Of a stretch of 64,000 nucleotides of DNA, positions 24,865 to 34,124 are shown in pieces (the first letter of the stretch is position 1; the number at the start of each line of letters is the position of its first letter). This stretch comes from an uncultured Collinsella sp. GTDB lineage: Bacteria > Actinomycetota > Coriobacteriia > Coriobacteriales > Coriobacteriaceae. The notes under the pieces are model-generated. The model saw only the letters and a program-made list of their open reading frames with translations. It was not told the origin of the DNA and ran no database searches. Both the position numbers and the translations under genes were made by a program. The stretch is taken from NCBI GenBank assembly GCA_900544865.1, contig UQXA01000001.1:62001-126000 (forward strand). The letters run 5' to 3'.

Positions 24865-26013
24865 GTGTCGGAAAATAGGGATTACTACGAGGTGCTTGGC
24901 GTCGACAGGGATGCCGACGCGCGGACGATTAAGCGCGCGTTTCTAAAGAAGGCCCGTACCGTACACCCGGACGTTTCGGACGACCCCGAGGCCGAGGCCA
25001 AGTTCAAAGAGCTCAACGAGGCGTATTCCGTTCTTTCCGACGAGCAGAAGCGTGCTAACTACGACCGCTACGGCACCGCGGATGGCCCCGGTGGTTCCGG
25101 CTATGTCGACATTAACGATATCTTTGGCGGCATGGGCATGGACGACCTCTTCTCGTCGTTCTTTGGCGGCGGTGCCGGCGGTGGCGCCCGAAATCGCCGT
25201 GAGCGTCGTCGCGGGCGTGACATGGCCATCTCGCTTTCGGTGACGCTCGAGGAGGCGGCGCTCGGCTGCAAAAAGACGATCAGCTATGACCGCCTTGCTC
25301 CTTGCGAGGACTGCAACGGCACCGGTAGGGCAGAGGGCGCACGGGAAAAGCAGTGCGGCCGCTGCCACGGTACGGGCTACGTCACGACGGTTCAGCGTTC
25401 GTTCCTGGGCCAGGTTCAGTCCTCTTCGCCTTGCCCCGACTGCCACGGCGAGGGCACGGTCATCGACCAGCCCTGCGAGACCTGCGACGGTCAGGGCCGC
25501 ACGCCTTCGCATGAAAAGATCGACATCGATATCCCCGCCGGCGTTTCGACCGGTCGCCAGCTGCGTGTGAGCTGCTTTGGCGAGGCCGGCCTTCGCGGCG
25601 AGCCTTCGGGCGACCTGATTGTCAACGTGCGCGTCGCCGACCATGAGCGCTTTAAGCGCAACGGTGATGACCTGTACCTGGTGAGCGATATCTCGATTGC
25701 GCAGGCTGCGCTCGGCTGCGAGATCGAGGTCGAGGGCATTATGCCCGACGAGGTCGTTAAGGTGACGGTTCCCGCCGGCGCTCAGTACGGCGACACCGTG
25801 AGCGTCAATAATTACGGCATGCCGCGCATTGGCGGCGGCGGTTCGCGTGGCCGCCTGATCGTGCAACTGCGCGTGGTCGTTCCCACCAATCTTTCCAATA
25901 AGCAGCGCGAGCTGCTCCGTGCTTTTGCCGATGAGATGGGCGATGACGTCGCTTCCGGTAAGAAGTCGGTGACCGACCGTATCAAGAGTGCCCTCGACGA
26001 TATCCTCGATTAA
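24865..26013 (+). CDS. dnaJ: Chaperone DnaJ
   Basis: Hsp40 co-chaperone that delivers unfolded proteins to DnaK and stimulates its ATPase. 382 residues, full length. J domain with HPD in TVHPDVSDD; a Gly-rich linker; zinc domain with CEDCNGTG, CGRCHGTG, CPDCHGEG and CETCDGQG; both C-terminal domains and the dimerisation tail are present. GTG 24865 follows GGAAGGA. dnaK and grpE are not nearby, so this resembles the separate dnaJ of the hrcA-dnaJ2 locus of actinobacteria. Confidence 0.94.
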   Translation: MSENRDYYEVLGVDRDADARTIKRAFLKKARTVHPDVSDDPEAEAKFKELNEAYSVLSDEQKRANYDRYGTADGPGGSGYVDINDIFGGMGMDDLFSSFFGGGAGGGARNRRERRRGRDMAISLSVTLEEAALGCKKTISYDRLAPCEDCNGTGRAEGAREKQCGRCHGTGYVTTVQRSFLGQVQSSSPCPDCHGEGTVIDQPCETCDGQGRTPSHEKIDIDIPAGVSTGRQLRVSCFGEAGLRGEPSGDLIVNVRVADHERFKRNGDDLYLVSDISIAQAALGCEIEVEGIMPDEVVKVTVPAGAQYGDTVSVNNYGMPRIGGGGSRGRLIVQLRVVVPTNLSNKQRELLRAFADEMGDDVASGKKSVTDRIKSALDDILD

Positions 26014-26022
26014 GGAGCCCGC

Positions 26023-27315
26023 GTGCTCGCACCCCATATTTCCGTCGTCAACCTCGGCTGCCGTGTCAACCGGGTTGAGTCTGACCGTATCACTGCCGAT
26101 CTTATGCGCCTGGGCTTTGCTATTGTGGAGCCCCGGGATGCCGATCTGATCGTCATTAACACCTGTGCCGTTACGGGCGAGGCCGAGGCTAAGACCCGTA
26201 AGGCCGTCCGTCATGCGCTGGCCCATCCAAACGAGCCCTATGTGCTCGTGACCGGCTGCGTCGTCAACCTGCATCCTGAGGAGTTGCTGGAGCTCTCCGA
26301 TCGCGTGATCGCCGAGCCGTCCAAGATCGATGTCGCCGATCGTGTCTGCGAGGTGCTGGGCGTTGAGTCCGATAGCGTTCCCGCCTGCAGCGATGGTGAG
26401 GTGGTCGATGCGCTCGGTCGCTCTCGCCTGGGCGTGAAGATTCAGGACGGCTGCAACCATCGCTGCACCTATTGCATTGTGTGGAAGGCGCGCGGCCCCG
26501 AGCGCTCCGTGCCCTTCGAGTCCGTGCTCGAGCAAGTTCGCGAGGCCCAGGAGGCCGGCGTGCCCGAGGTGGTGCTGACCGGTGTGAACCTGGGTGCCTA
26601 CGATGGCAAGAGCGCGACCGACGAGCACGTCGAAATCGATGAGCTGCTCGAGGCCATCATGGAGCGCACGTCTATTCCGCATGTGCGCATTTCCTCAGTC
26701 GAGCCCATGGATATCTCCGAGCGCCTGCTTAAGGTTATGGCGCGCTACCCGCAGCGTATCGCCCCGTTTTTGCACCTGCCCGTGCAGTCCGGCTGCACGG
26801 CGACCCTGCATCGCATGGGCCGTCCCTATAGCGCCGAGGCCTTTGAGGACACGGTGCGTATGATTCGCTCCAACTTGCCCCAGGCGTCCCTTTCGTGCGA
26901 TGTCATCGTCGGTTTTCCTGGTGAGACGGACGAGGAGTTCGAGGAGTCGCTGGCGCTGTGCCGCCGTGTGGGTTTCTCGCGTATGCACGTGTTCCGCTAC
27001 AGCAAGCGTCCCGGTACCCTTGCTGCCGACATGCCCGACCAGGTGCCACCCGAGGTTATGGCCGAGCGCAGCCGCCGTATGCGGGCCGCCGCACAGGAGC
27101 TCGCTATTGCCGACGCTCGTCGTCGCGTGGGCACCGTCGAGCGTGCCGTGCTCGAGTATGGTGACAACCTGACGCTCGGCTCGTTCCATCATGCCCGTCT
27201 TGACGATACCTGTGGACTTACAGCCCCGTGCCTGCTCGATGTTGCTATCATCGGAGTCGATGATTCCGGCTTGGTCCATGCACGCAGGGAGGTTCATGGA
27301 AGCCTCGAAGATTAG
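26023..27315 (+). CDS. mtaB: tRNA t6A37 methylthiotransferase MtaB
   Basis: A radical SAM enzyme that adds a methylthio group to t6A37 of tRNAs reading ANN codons. 430 residues: the N-terminal MTTase domain with conserved Cys in NLGCRVN, NTCAVT and TGCVV, and the radical SAM core with CNHRCTYC. A short C-terminal part stands in the TRAM position. NLGCRVN and NTCAVTGEAEAK distinguish it from MiaB and RimO, which also occur in this window. GTG start behind AAGGAG; its end overlaps phoH by 20 nt. Confidence 0.93.
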   Translation: MLAPHISVVNLGCRVNRVESDRITADLMRLGFAIVEPRDADLIVINTCAVTGEAEAKTRKAVRHALAHPNEPYVLVTGCVVNLHPEELLELSDRVIAEPSKIDVADRVCEVLGVESDSVPACSDGEVVDALGRSRLGVKIQDGCNHRCTYCIVWKARGPERSVPFESVLEQVREAQEAGVPEVVLTGVNLGAYDGKSATDEHVEIDELLEAIMERTSIPHVRISSVEPMDISERLLKVMARYPQRIAPFLHLPVQSGCTATLHRMGRPYSAEAFEDTVRMIRSNLPQASLSCDVIVGFPGETDEEFEESLALCRRVGFSRMHVFRYSKRPGTLAADMPDQVPPEVMAERSRRMRAAAQELAIADARRRVGTVERAVLEYGDNLTLGSFHHARLDDTCGLTAPCLLDVAIIGVDDSGLVHARREVHGSLED

Positions 27316-28282
27316 ACTTACCGTTCCCGAGGGAATTGATCCCTCGTGCGTTTTGGGCGCCGGCGACGGCGTCCTTCGCGCGCTCGAGAGCTTGGTTCGC
27401 GCTCACGTGGTCGCCCGTGGCGATAGCATCGCCGTGAGCGGCGACCCGGACGAGGTCGAACTCGTGGCGCGCTTTTTCGAGCACGCTTTTCGCGAGGCGG
27501 CCGCCGGGCGCACGCTGTCTGCCGACGATGTCTCTCGCTGCCTGGCCGTCTTGCGCGACGGTGAGCACGAGGCTACGTCGCTTCGCGATGACGTGCTGCT
27601 TTCGTATCGCGGCCGCGTCATTCGCCCCAAGACGCTCGGGCAAAAGCGCTATGTGGATGCCATCCGCTCGCATACCATCACGTTTGGCTTGGGTCCTGCC
27701 GGTACCGGTAAGACCTATCTGGCTATGGCGCTCGCCGTTGCCGCGCTCAAGCGTCACGAGGTGGGCCGTCTGATCTTGACGCGTCCGGTTGTCGAGGCGG
27801 GGGAGAATCTGGGCTTTTTGCCCGGCACCCTCGAGGAAAAGATCGATCCCTACATGCGTCCGCTCTATGATGCCCTTTTTGACATGATGGATCGCGAGCG
27901 CACTGATGAGCTTATGGAGCGCGGCGTGATCGAGATCGCCCCGCTTGCCTACATGCGCGGCCGCACGCTGAGTGATGCCTTCGTGGTGCTCGACGAGGCG
28001 CAAAATACCACGCCCGAGCAGATGAAGATGTTCCTGACGCGCCTGGGCTTCAACTCCAAGTTCGTGATTACCGGCGACCTGAGCCAGCGTGACCTGTTGG
28101 GTCGTCGTGGTGGCTTGGCGGATGTCGAGAAGATTTTGGGCCGTGTCGATGATGTGGCGTTTGCGCACCTGGAGCGTGCCGACGTGGTGCGCCATGCCCT
28201 TGTGGGTCGTATCGTCGAAGCCTACGATGCGTATGATGATGCGCGCGAGCAGCGCGCGCACGATCGAAAGGAGTCCCGTTGA
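27296..28282 (+). CDS. phoH: PhoH-like ATPase
   Basis: An ATPase of the PhoH/YbeZ family, usually paired with YbeY in rRNA maturation and quality control. 328 residues: an N-terminal KH-like region, then the P-loop LGPAGTGKTYLA and Walker B VVLDEAQNTT, with sensor ITGDLSQRDL. ATG 27296 has GGGAGG upstream. It overlaps mtaB by 20 nt and ybeY by 4 nt, so the three are translated as a unit. Confidence 0.95.
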   Translation: MEASKIRLTVPEGIDPSCVLGAGDGVLRALESLVRAHVVARGDSIAVSGDPDEVELVARFFEHAFREAAAGRTLSADDVSRCLAVLRDGEHEATSLRDDVLLSYRGRVIRPKTLGQKRYVDAIRSHTITFGLGPAGTGKTYLAMALAVAALKRHEVGRLILTRPVVEAGENLGFLPGTLEEKIDPYMRPLYDALFDMMDRERTDELMERGVIEIAPLAYMRGRTLSDAFVVLDEAQNTTPEQMKMFLTRLGFNSKFVITGDLSQRDLLGRRGGLADVEKILGRVDDVAFAHLERADVVRHALVGRIVEAYDAYDDAREQRAHDRKESR

Positions 28283-28788
28283 GTGTATTGATCAGCAACG
28301 ATGCCGAGCTCGATACGCTGCTCGACGCGCAAGAGGTGGAGCACATCTGCGAGGTTGTGCTTGCCGCCGAGGGCGTTGAACGTGAAGTTGAGATTTCCCT
28401 TTCGTATGTCGACGAGGACGAGATGCACGAGCTCAACCACGAGTGGCGCGGTATCGACCGCACCACCGATGTGCTCTCGTTTGAGTGCGATTCGGCCTTT
28501 GACGAGGATATTCCCGCCGATGAGACGCTCGAGCTCGGCGATATTATCTTGGCCCCGCAGGTTATTGCCCGTCAGGCCCCCGGTTTTGGCAATAGCCCCG
28601 CTGACGAGTGTCGTCTGATGCTCGTACACGGCATGCTGCACCTGCTGGGCTATGACCATATTGATGACGACGAGGCCGAGGTCATGGAGGCCCGCGAGGA
28701 CGCCATCCTGCGCGATCTGGCGCTCGAGCGCGGCGAGGACCCCAAGCTAGTCCACGTCGGCCCCATCACCAACCACGCCCACGACTAG
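28279..28788 (+). CDS. ybeY: Endoribonuclease YbeY
   Basis: A zinc endoribonuclease for 16S rRNA 3' end maturation. 169 residues. The metal site is the family signature HGMLHLLGYDH (HxxxHxxxxxH). The start is a TTG, overlapping the phoH stop and preceded by AAAGGAG; no better in-frame start exists. Its position between phoH and dgkA-era is the common one. Confidence 0.94.
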   Translation: MSVLISNDAELDTLLDAQEVEHICEVVLAAEGVEREVEISLSYVDEDEMHELNHEWRGIDRTTDVLSFECDSAFDEDIPADETLELGDIILAPQVIARQAPGFGNSPADECRLMLVHGMLHLLGYDHIDDDEAEVMEAREDAILRDLALERGEDPKLVHVGPITNHAHD

Positions 28789-28797
28789 GAGCCGTCT

Positions 28798-29175
28798 ATG
28801 ATTCCCGGATCGAACAAGGACCATCCGTCCTTCTTAAAGTCGTTTTCCTACGCCATGGAGGGCTTCGTCACCGCCGTCAAGACCGAGCGCAACATTAAGG
28901 TCATGCTCGTGGCGGGCGTGTGCACCGTCATTGCCGGCTGTATCGTGGGCCTTGACATTGCCGAGTGGGCCACGATTATCATCTGTTGTGGCCTGGTGAT
29001 TCACGGCGAGCTGTGCAACACCGCTATGGAGGCTATCGTCGACCTAGCGACCCAGGAGCTCCATCCGCTGGCCAAGCGTGCGAAGGACATCGCCGCCGCC
29101 TCTGTATACATTCTTTCCATCACCGCCGCGATTGTGGGCGTGCTGGTATTTGCCCACGCGCTCGGCTTTATTTAG
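28798..29175 (+). CDS. dgkA: Diacylglycerol/undecaprenol kinase family protein
   Basis: A small integral membrane kinase; the Gram-positive form phosphorylates undecaprenol. 125 residues with three hydrophobic helices (about 38-56, 60-77, 100-121) and the family signature in GELCNTAMEAIVD, followed by AKDIAAASVY. GGAG precedes the ATG. Substrate preference is inferred from the lineage and not visible. It lies in the ybeY-dgkA-era run usual in Gram-positive genomes. Confidence 0.92.
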   Translation: MIPGSNKDHPSFLKSFSYAMEGFVTAVKTERNIKVMLVAGVCTVIAGCIVGLDIAEWATIIICCGLVIHGELCNTAMEAIVDLATQELHPLAKRAKDIAAASVYILSITAAIVGVLVFAHALGFI

Positions 29176-29187
29176 AAAGGGATTCCC

Positions 29188-30255
29188 ATGTCCGACAATA
29201 TGCAGCCTACCGATGAGATCCTGGACGACGAGACTTTGGACGCGGTGGATACCGAGGGGCTCGAGGATGTCGAGGAGTTCGACCCGTTTGAGGGCATGAG
29301 CGATGAGGAGCTCGACGCCCTGTGCGACGAGGATGAGAACCTCGCGGGCTTTGGTGACGTGGAACCCGGTTTCCGCAGCGGCTTTGTGGCCCTGGTCGGA
29401 CGCCCCAACGCCGGCAAGTCCACGCTGCTTAATGCCTGCTATGGCAAAAAGGTCGCCATCACCTCGCCGGTGGCTCAGACGACCCGTCGCCGCATGCGCG
29501 CCGTCGTCAACCGTCCCGGCTACCAGCTAGTCTTTGTCGATACCCCGGGTATTCATAAGCCCAAGGACGGTCTGGGATCCGAGCTCAACAAGAGCGCGTT
29601 GTTCGAGCTGAACGATGTCGATGTCGTCGCGTTTTTGATTGATGCCACCAAGCCGATCGGCAGGGGAGACGCTTGGGTTGCCGAGCGCGTCAGATGCGCC
29701 CGTTGCAAGAAGGTCCTGGTGCTCACCAAGGCCGATGAGGCCGATCCCGCCCAGGTTATGGAACAGCTCAAGGCCGCCCACGAGCTCATGGAGTATGACG
29801 ACGAGATCGTGACGTCGTCGGTCAAGAACTTCAACGTCGATGCCTTTATCGAGACCGTTGCGCACTTTTTGCCCGAGGGTCCGCGTTGGTTCCCCGAGGA
29901 CATGGGTACCGACGCTTCCGACGAGACGCTCGTTGCCGAGTTTGTGCGGGAGAAGGTTCTGCGCCGCACCCGTGACGAGATCCCGCACTCCGTGGGCGTG
30001 ATCTGCGATGCGCTCGAGCAGACCAAGAAGGTGCTGCGCGTGCACGCCACCATTTACGTCGAGCGTGAGGGCCAAAAGGGCATCATCATCGGCAAGGGCG
30101 GCGAGATGATCAAACATATCGGCATCGACGCCCGTCGCGACCTTGAACGCATCTTTGGCACCCAGGTCTTTTTGGAGCTGGACGTGAAGGTCAAGGCCGG
30201 CTGGCGCGACGACGAGGCACAGATTCGCCGCTTTGGCTATAACGCCGAGGATTAG
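29188..30255 (+). CDS. era: GTPase Era with acidic N-terminal extension
   Basis: Binds 16S rRNA near its 3' end and aids 30S assembly. 355 residues, about 55 longer than usual. The first 60 residues hold 25 Asp/Glu and no Lys or Arg. The G domain starts near residue 64 (GRPNAGKS, DTPGIHKPK, TKAD) and a C-terminal KH domain follows (GIIIGKGGEMIKHIG). The extension is encoded from a start with AAAGGG upstream. No later start has a good site. ybeY, phoH and era together form a ribosome maturation cluster. Confidence 0.95.
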   Translation: MSDNMQPTDEILDDETLDAVDTEGLEDVEEFDPFEGMSDEELDALCDEDENLAGFGDVEPGFRSGFVALVGRPNAGKSTLLNACYGKKVAITSPVAQTTRRRMRAVVNRPGYQLVFVDTPGIHKPKDGLGSELNKSALFELNDVDVVAFLIDATKPIGRGDAWVAERVRCARCKKVLVLTKADEADPAQVMEQLKAAHELMEYDDEIVTSSVKNFNVDAFIETVAHFLPEGPRWFPEDMGTDASDETLVAEFVREKVLRRTRDEIPHSVGVICDALEQTKKVLRVHATIYVEREGQKGIIIGKGGEMIKHIGIDARRDLERIFGTQVFLELDVKVKAGWRDDEAQIRRFGYNAED

Positions 30256-30270
30256 GGACACGCGGCGCGA

Positions 30271-31020
30271 ATGGCAGGTTCTCGCACATATCGCACGAAA
30301 GTGCTCGTTCTCGACAAGACGAAGCTCAAAGAGACCGACCTGATCTTGACGATGCTTGACGAGCGGGGTCGGCAGGTTCGTGCCGTGGCAAAGGGCGCCC
30401 GCAAACCCGGTGGGCGCCTGGCTGCGCGCTGCGAGCTGTTCTGTACCGTTGATATGCTGCTCGCACATGGACGGTCGCTTGACGTGGTTTCTCAGGCCGA
30501 GCTTATGGAGGCGCCGCTCGGCGTTGCACCCGATTACGAGACGACATGCGCCGCAAGCGCGGTCGCCGAGGTCGCGCGCGTGTGCTCGTTCGAGGACGCC
30601 GAGGACCCGTTTACCTTTACTATAACGCAGCGAGCGCTTGCCCTGGTGGGCAGTGGGCTCGACACGGCGCACATGGATCTACTTGTGGCGGCATATGTCT
30701 TTAAGCTGCTGTCGCACGTTGGCTATCGACCCGATTTTTCGGCCTGCGTGCTGTGCGGAGACCCCATGTTGTCGTATTTTTCGCCCCAGGCGGGCGGTCT
30801 CATGTGCGGGTCGTGCGCGTCGAGCGTTCCGGGTGCCGAACTGGTGTCGACCGGTGAGGTCGCGTGGCTGCGCGCCCTCATGTCCATGACCTTCGATGCG
30901 CTTTTGGCCGAGCGAATCGACCCGCATACCGCAGCCTTTTTGCTGGGGCTTTCGCATGTTTGGGCTGCGACGCACACCGATCAGCGCCTCCGTGCGATGG
31001 AATTCATGTTGGGTCGGTGA
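30271..31020 (+). CDS. recO: DNA repair protein RecO
   Basis: Loads RecA onto SSB-coated DNA with RecR. 249 residues: an N-terminal OB fold (RTKVLVLDKTKLKETDLI), helical body and zinc ribbon CVLCGD...CGSCAS in the C-terminal half. It stands 15 nt after era, its usual neighbour. The following 140 nt before rpsO show no clear promoter. Confidence 0.92.
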   Translation: MAGSRTYRTKVLVLDKTKLKETDLILTMLDERGRQVRAVAKGARKPGGRLAARCELFCTVDMLLAHGRSLDVVSQAELMEAPLGVAPDYETTCAASAVAEVARVCSFEDAEDPFTFTITQRALALVGSGLDTAHMDLLVAAYVFKLLSHVGYRPDFSACVLCGDPMLSYFSPQAGGLMCGSCASSVPGAELVSTGEVAWLRALMSMTFDALLAERIDPHTAAFLLGLSHVWAATHTDQRLRAMEFMLGR

Positions 31021-31158
31021 TGATGCGCAGGCGCGGGCTGCTTGTGGTAACATACCGACCTGTTGGTACCTCGACCTTGGTTGCTCGCTCCACCGGCGGC
31101 TTCCCAGTCCGAGGCGAATCGAGTCGCCCGATGGCGACGCAAAAAGAAAGGTGAAACA

Positions 31159-31437
31159 ATGACTGTTTCCAAAGAGCGCAAGGCGGAGCTGACTGCCCAG
31201 TTCGGTAACACCCCGGTCGACACCGGCAACCCCAAGGTTCAGGTCGCCATCCTGTCCGAGCGCATCAAGGAGCTAACCGAGCACATGAAGTCCCATCAGA
31301 AGGACTTCCACACCCGTCGTGGTCTGCTCATGCTCGTCGGTCGTCGTCGTCGTCTTCTCTCCTACATCAAGAAGAACGACATCGTCGAGTACCGTGAGCT
31401 CATCAAGGCTCTGGGCATCCGCGACAACATCCAGTAG
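31159..31437 (+). CDS. rpsO: 30S ribosomal protein S15
   Basis: A primary rRNA-binding protein of the small-subunit platform. 92 residues with the family core GNPKVQVAILSERI, SHQKDFHTRRGLLMLVGRRRRLL and the C-terminal helix. ATG 31159 follows AAAGGTG. Its pairing with pnp downstream is the common rpsO-pnp arrangement, but a terminator stands between them. The leader (31021-31158) may contain an S15 feedback site; none can be identified by eye. Confidence 0.95.
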   Translation: MTVSKERKAELTAQFGNTPVDTGNPKVQVAILSERIKELTEHMKSHQKDFHTRRGLLMLVGRRRRLLSYIKKNDIVEYRELIKALGIRDNIQ

Positions 31438-31451
31438 GATTTGTACATGCT

Positions 31452-31486
31452 AAGAGCGTCCTGCGCAGCGGGGCGCTCTTTTTGTG
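31452..31486 (+). terminator. Terminator of rpsO
   Basis: AGAGCGTCCTGC pairs with GCGGGGCGCTCT (two G-U pairs), then TTTTTG. Confidence 0.88.
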
Positions 31487-31586
31487 TAAGGGCGCGAACA
31501 ATCACGCTCTGAAGCGTGGCGGGGGCAGGGGGTCCGCGTCACATGAGAAGCCCGCAGGCAAGGGGCCTGTGGGGTAAAGGAGAACA

Positions 31587-33833
31587 ATGACACTCGTATC
31601 CAAGACCTTTGAGCTGTACGGCAAGACCTACACCTTTGAGTCGGGCGAGCTTGCCAAGCAGGCCACCGGCGCCTGCCTGGTCAAGCAGGGCGACACCACG
31701 ATGCTCGATACCGTGGTCGTCTCCAAGGAGCGCAAGAACTATGACTTCTTCCCGCTGACCGTCGACTTCAACGAGAAGATGTACGCTGCCGGCCGCATCC
31801 CGGGTGGCTACCTCAAGCGTGAGGGCCGTCCCAGCGAGAAGGCCACGCTCACCGCGCGCATGATCGACCGTCCGATTCGCCCGAGCTTCCCGGACGGCTT
31901 CCGCAACGAGGTGCACATCGTCGCTACCTCGCTTGTCGCCGACCAGGTCAACCCCTTTGACGTCATCAACGTCATGGGTGCTTCCCTGGCCATGACGCTC
32001 GGCGGCGTGCCCTTCGAGGGCCCGCTTGCCTGCGTGCGCATCGGCCGTAACGTGGAGACCGGCGAGTTTATCGTCAACCCCACCTACGAGGAGCGCGAGA
32101 ACTCCGATCTGGACCTGGAGCTGGGCGGATCCGCCGACTTCATCTCGATGGTCGAGGCCGGCGCCGAGGAGATCTCCGAGGACGACATGCTCGCCGCTAT
32201 GAAGTTTGGCCAGGAGGCCCTTGCTGCTTTCTGCCAGGCTCAGGACGAGTTCGTCGCCGAGTGGGAGCAGGTTAACGGCCCCATCGTCAAGAAGGAGTAC
32301 CCGCTCGACCAGCCCGTCGAGGAGGTCCAGGAGCGCATCTTCGCCCACTACGACGAGATGGCTGCCGCCCTTCGCGACGCCGACAAGCTCTCCCGTATCG
32401 GTAAGGTCGAGGCTCTGAAGGAGTCCATCCGCGCCGAGTTCACCGAGGAGGAGCAGGCCGCTTGGGAGCGCGAGATCCCCGTGGCGCTCAAGAAGCTCGA
32501 GAAGAAGGCCATGCGCACCATGGTCGTTGAGACCGGCGAGCGCGTCGACGGCCGTGCCGCCGACGAGATCCGTCCCATCATGGTGAAGGACAACTACCTG
32601 CCGCTCGTTCACGGCTCTGGTCTGTTCCAGCGTGGCCAGACCCAGGTGCTTTCCGTCCTGTCGCTCGGTATGCTCAACGAGGGCCAGCGTCTGGATACCA
32701 TCGAGCCCACCGAGGGCAAGCGCTACATGCACCACTACAACTTCCCGCCGTTCTGCACCGGCGAGACCGGCCGCATGGGCAGCCCCAAGCGCCGCGAGAT
32801 CGGCCATGGCAATCTGGCCGAGCGCGCTCTGCTTCCGGTGCTTCCCGACGAGAACGAGTTCCCCTACGCCATCCGCGTCGTCTCCGAGGTCATGGAGTCG
32901 AACGGCTCCTCTTCGATGGCTTCGACCTGCGGCTCCACGCTCGCCCTTATGGACGGCGGCGTGCCCATTAAGCGCCCGGTCTCCGGTATCGCCATGGGCC
33001 TGATCCAGGAGGAGGGCAAGACCGTGGTCCTGTCCGACATCCAGGGTCTCGAGGACTTCCTGGGCGACATGGACTTTAAGGTCACCGGCACCACCGAGGG
33101 CATCACCGCCCTGCAGATGGACAACAAGGCTACCGGCCTCACCTTCGACATCCTGGCCCGCGCCCTGCAGCAGGCCAAGGAGGGTCGCGCCTTCATCCTG
33201 CAGAAGATGCTCGATGTGATCCCCGAGCCGCGCCACACCACGCGCAGCACCGCCCCGCGCATCGTCTCCATCCAGGTTCCGACCGACAAGATCCGCGACG
33301 TCATCGGTTCCGGCGGTAAGGTCATCCGCGGTATCCAGGACGAGACCGGCGCTTCGGTCGACATCCAGGAGGACGGCACCGTCTTTGTCGGCGGCACCGG
33401 CGAGTCCGTGGACCAGGCCGTCGAGCGCATCAAGCTCATCATCAAGGTTCCCGAGCCGGCCGAGGAGTACACCGGTCGCGTGGTCTCCATCCAGCCCTTC
33501 GGCGCCTTCGTCAACCTGCTGCCCGGTAAGGACGGCCTGCTGCACATCTCCCGCGTCGCCAAGGGCCGCGTGGAGAAGGTCGAGGACGTCCTCAACGTGG
33601 GCGACGAGGTCAAGGTCGTCGTCATCGAGGTCGACGATCGCGGCAAGATCTCGCTCGATCGTCTTGATAAGCCCGAGGCCCCGGCTCGTGCCGAGGGTGC
33701 CTCCGAGGGCGACGTCGAGCACTTCCAGCGCCGTGAGCGTCCGCGTCGCGAGCGCTCTGAGCGCAGCGACCGTTCGCGCCGTCCCGGCGACAACGGAGGC
33801 CGAAAGCCTCGCCGTCACCACGACGCCGAGTAA
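31587..33833 (+). CDS. pnp: Polyribonucleotide nucleotidyltransferase (PNPase)
   Basis: Phosphorolytic 3'-5' exoribonuclease of the RNA degradation machinery. 748 residues: RNase PH domain 1, helical domain, RNase PH domain 2 (ALMDGGVPIKRPV region), KH domain (IGSGGKVIRGIQ) and S1 domain (GRVVSIQPFGAFVNLLPGKDGLLH). A basic, Arg-rich tail (about 715-748) follows. AAAGGAG precedes the ATG. The long open frame on the other strand is a codon-bias shadow. Confidence 0.97.
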   Translation: MTLVSKTFELYGKTYTFESGELAKQATGACLVKQGDTTMLDTVVVSKERKNYDFFPLTVDFNEKMYAAGRIPGGYLKREGRPSEKATLTARMIDRPIRPSFPDGFRNEVHIVATSLVADQVNPFDVINVMGASLAMTLGGVPFEGPLACVRIGRNVETGEFIVNPTYEERENSDLDLELGGSADFISMVEAGAEEISEDDMLAAMKFGQEALAAFCQAQDEFVAEWEQVNGPIVKKEYPLDQPVEEVQERIFAHYDEMAAALRDADKLSRIGKVEALKESIRAEFTEEEQAAWEREIPVALKKLEKKAMRTMVVETGERVDGRAADEIRPIMVKDNYLPLVHGSGLFQRGQTQVLSVLSLGMLNEGQRLDTIEPTEGKRYMHHYNFPPFCTGETGRMGSPKRREIGHGNLAERALLPVLPDENEFPYAIRVVSEVMESNGSSSMASTCGSTLALMDGGVPIKRPVSGIAMGLIQEEGKTVVLSDIQGLEDFLGDMDFKVTGTTEGITALQMDNKATGLTFDILARALQQAKEGRAFILQKMLDVIPEPRHTTRSTAPRIVSIQVPTDKIRDVIGSGGKVIRGIQDETGASVDIQEDGTVFVGGTGESVDQAVERIKLIIKVPEPAEEYTGRVVSIQPFGAFVNLLPGKDGLLHISRVAKGRVEKVEDVLNVGDEVKVVVIEVDDRGKISLDRLDKPEAPARAEGASEGDVEHFQRRERPRRERSERSDRSRRPGDNGGRKPRRHHDAE

Positions 33834-33856
33834 CAGTCGTACATAAGCAGCTCAAC

Positions 33857-33887
33857 AAGGGCGACTCCTAAGGGGGTCGCCCTTTTG
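33857..33887 (+). terminator. Terminator of pnp
   Basis: AAGGGCGAC pairs with GTCGCCCTT, followed by TTGCTT, 24 nt after the stop. The rest of the 291-nt gap to rnj holds no clear feature beyond a possible -10, TATCAT, near 34000. Confidence 0.85.
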
Positions 33888-34124
33888 CTTGCGCCCGGGA
33901 GGGACGCATATGAAGTTTCCTGCTCTACGGGAAACCGTCGGGATAGACCAGTTCAGATGGGGCTTTGATGCATGGGTGGTCTGTTGTTGTGCAAATGGGT
34001 ATCATACTGTGGTTACTGCGTCGACTCTGTGATGCATGTTTGTACGTTCCCGGCGGTCGGTTTGCCAGAAGCGCCCCGTCGGTTGTTCCAGACCCGTTTC
34101 GAAGAAAGGAAACAACACTCACCT

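Noticed and set aside
31539..33821. 760-codon open frame antisense to pnp
   Set aside because: The same kind of shadow; pnp is complete and well conserved on the other strand.
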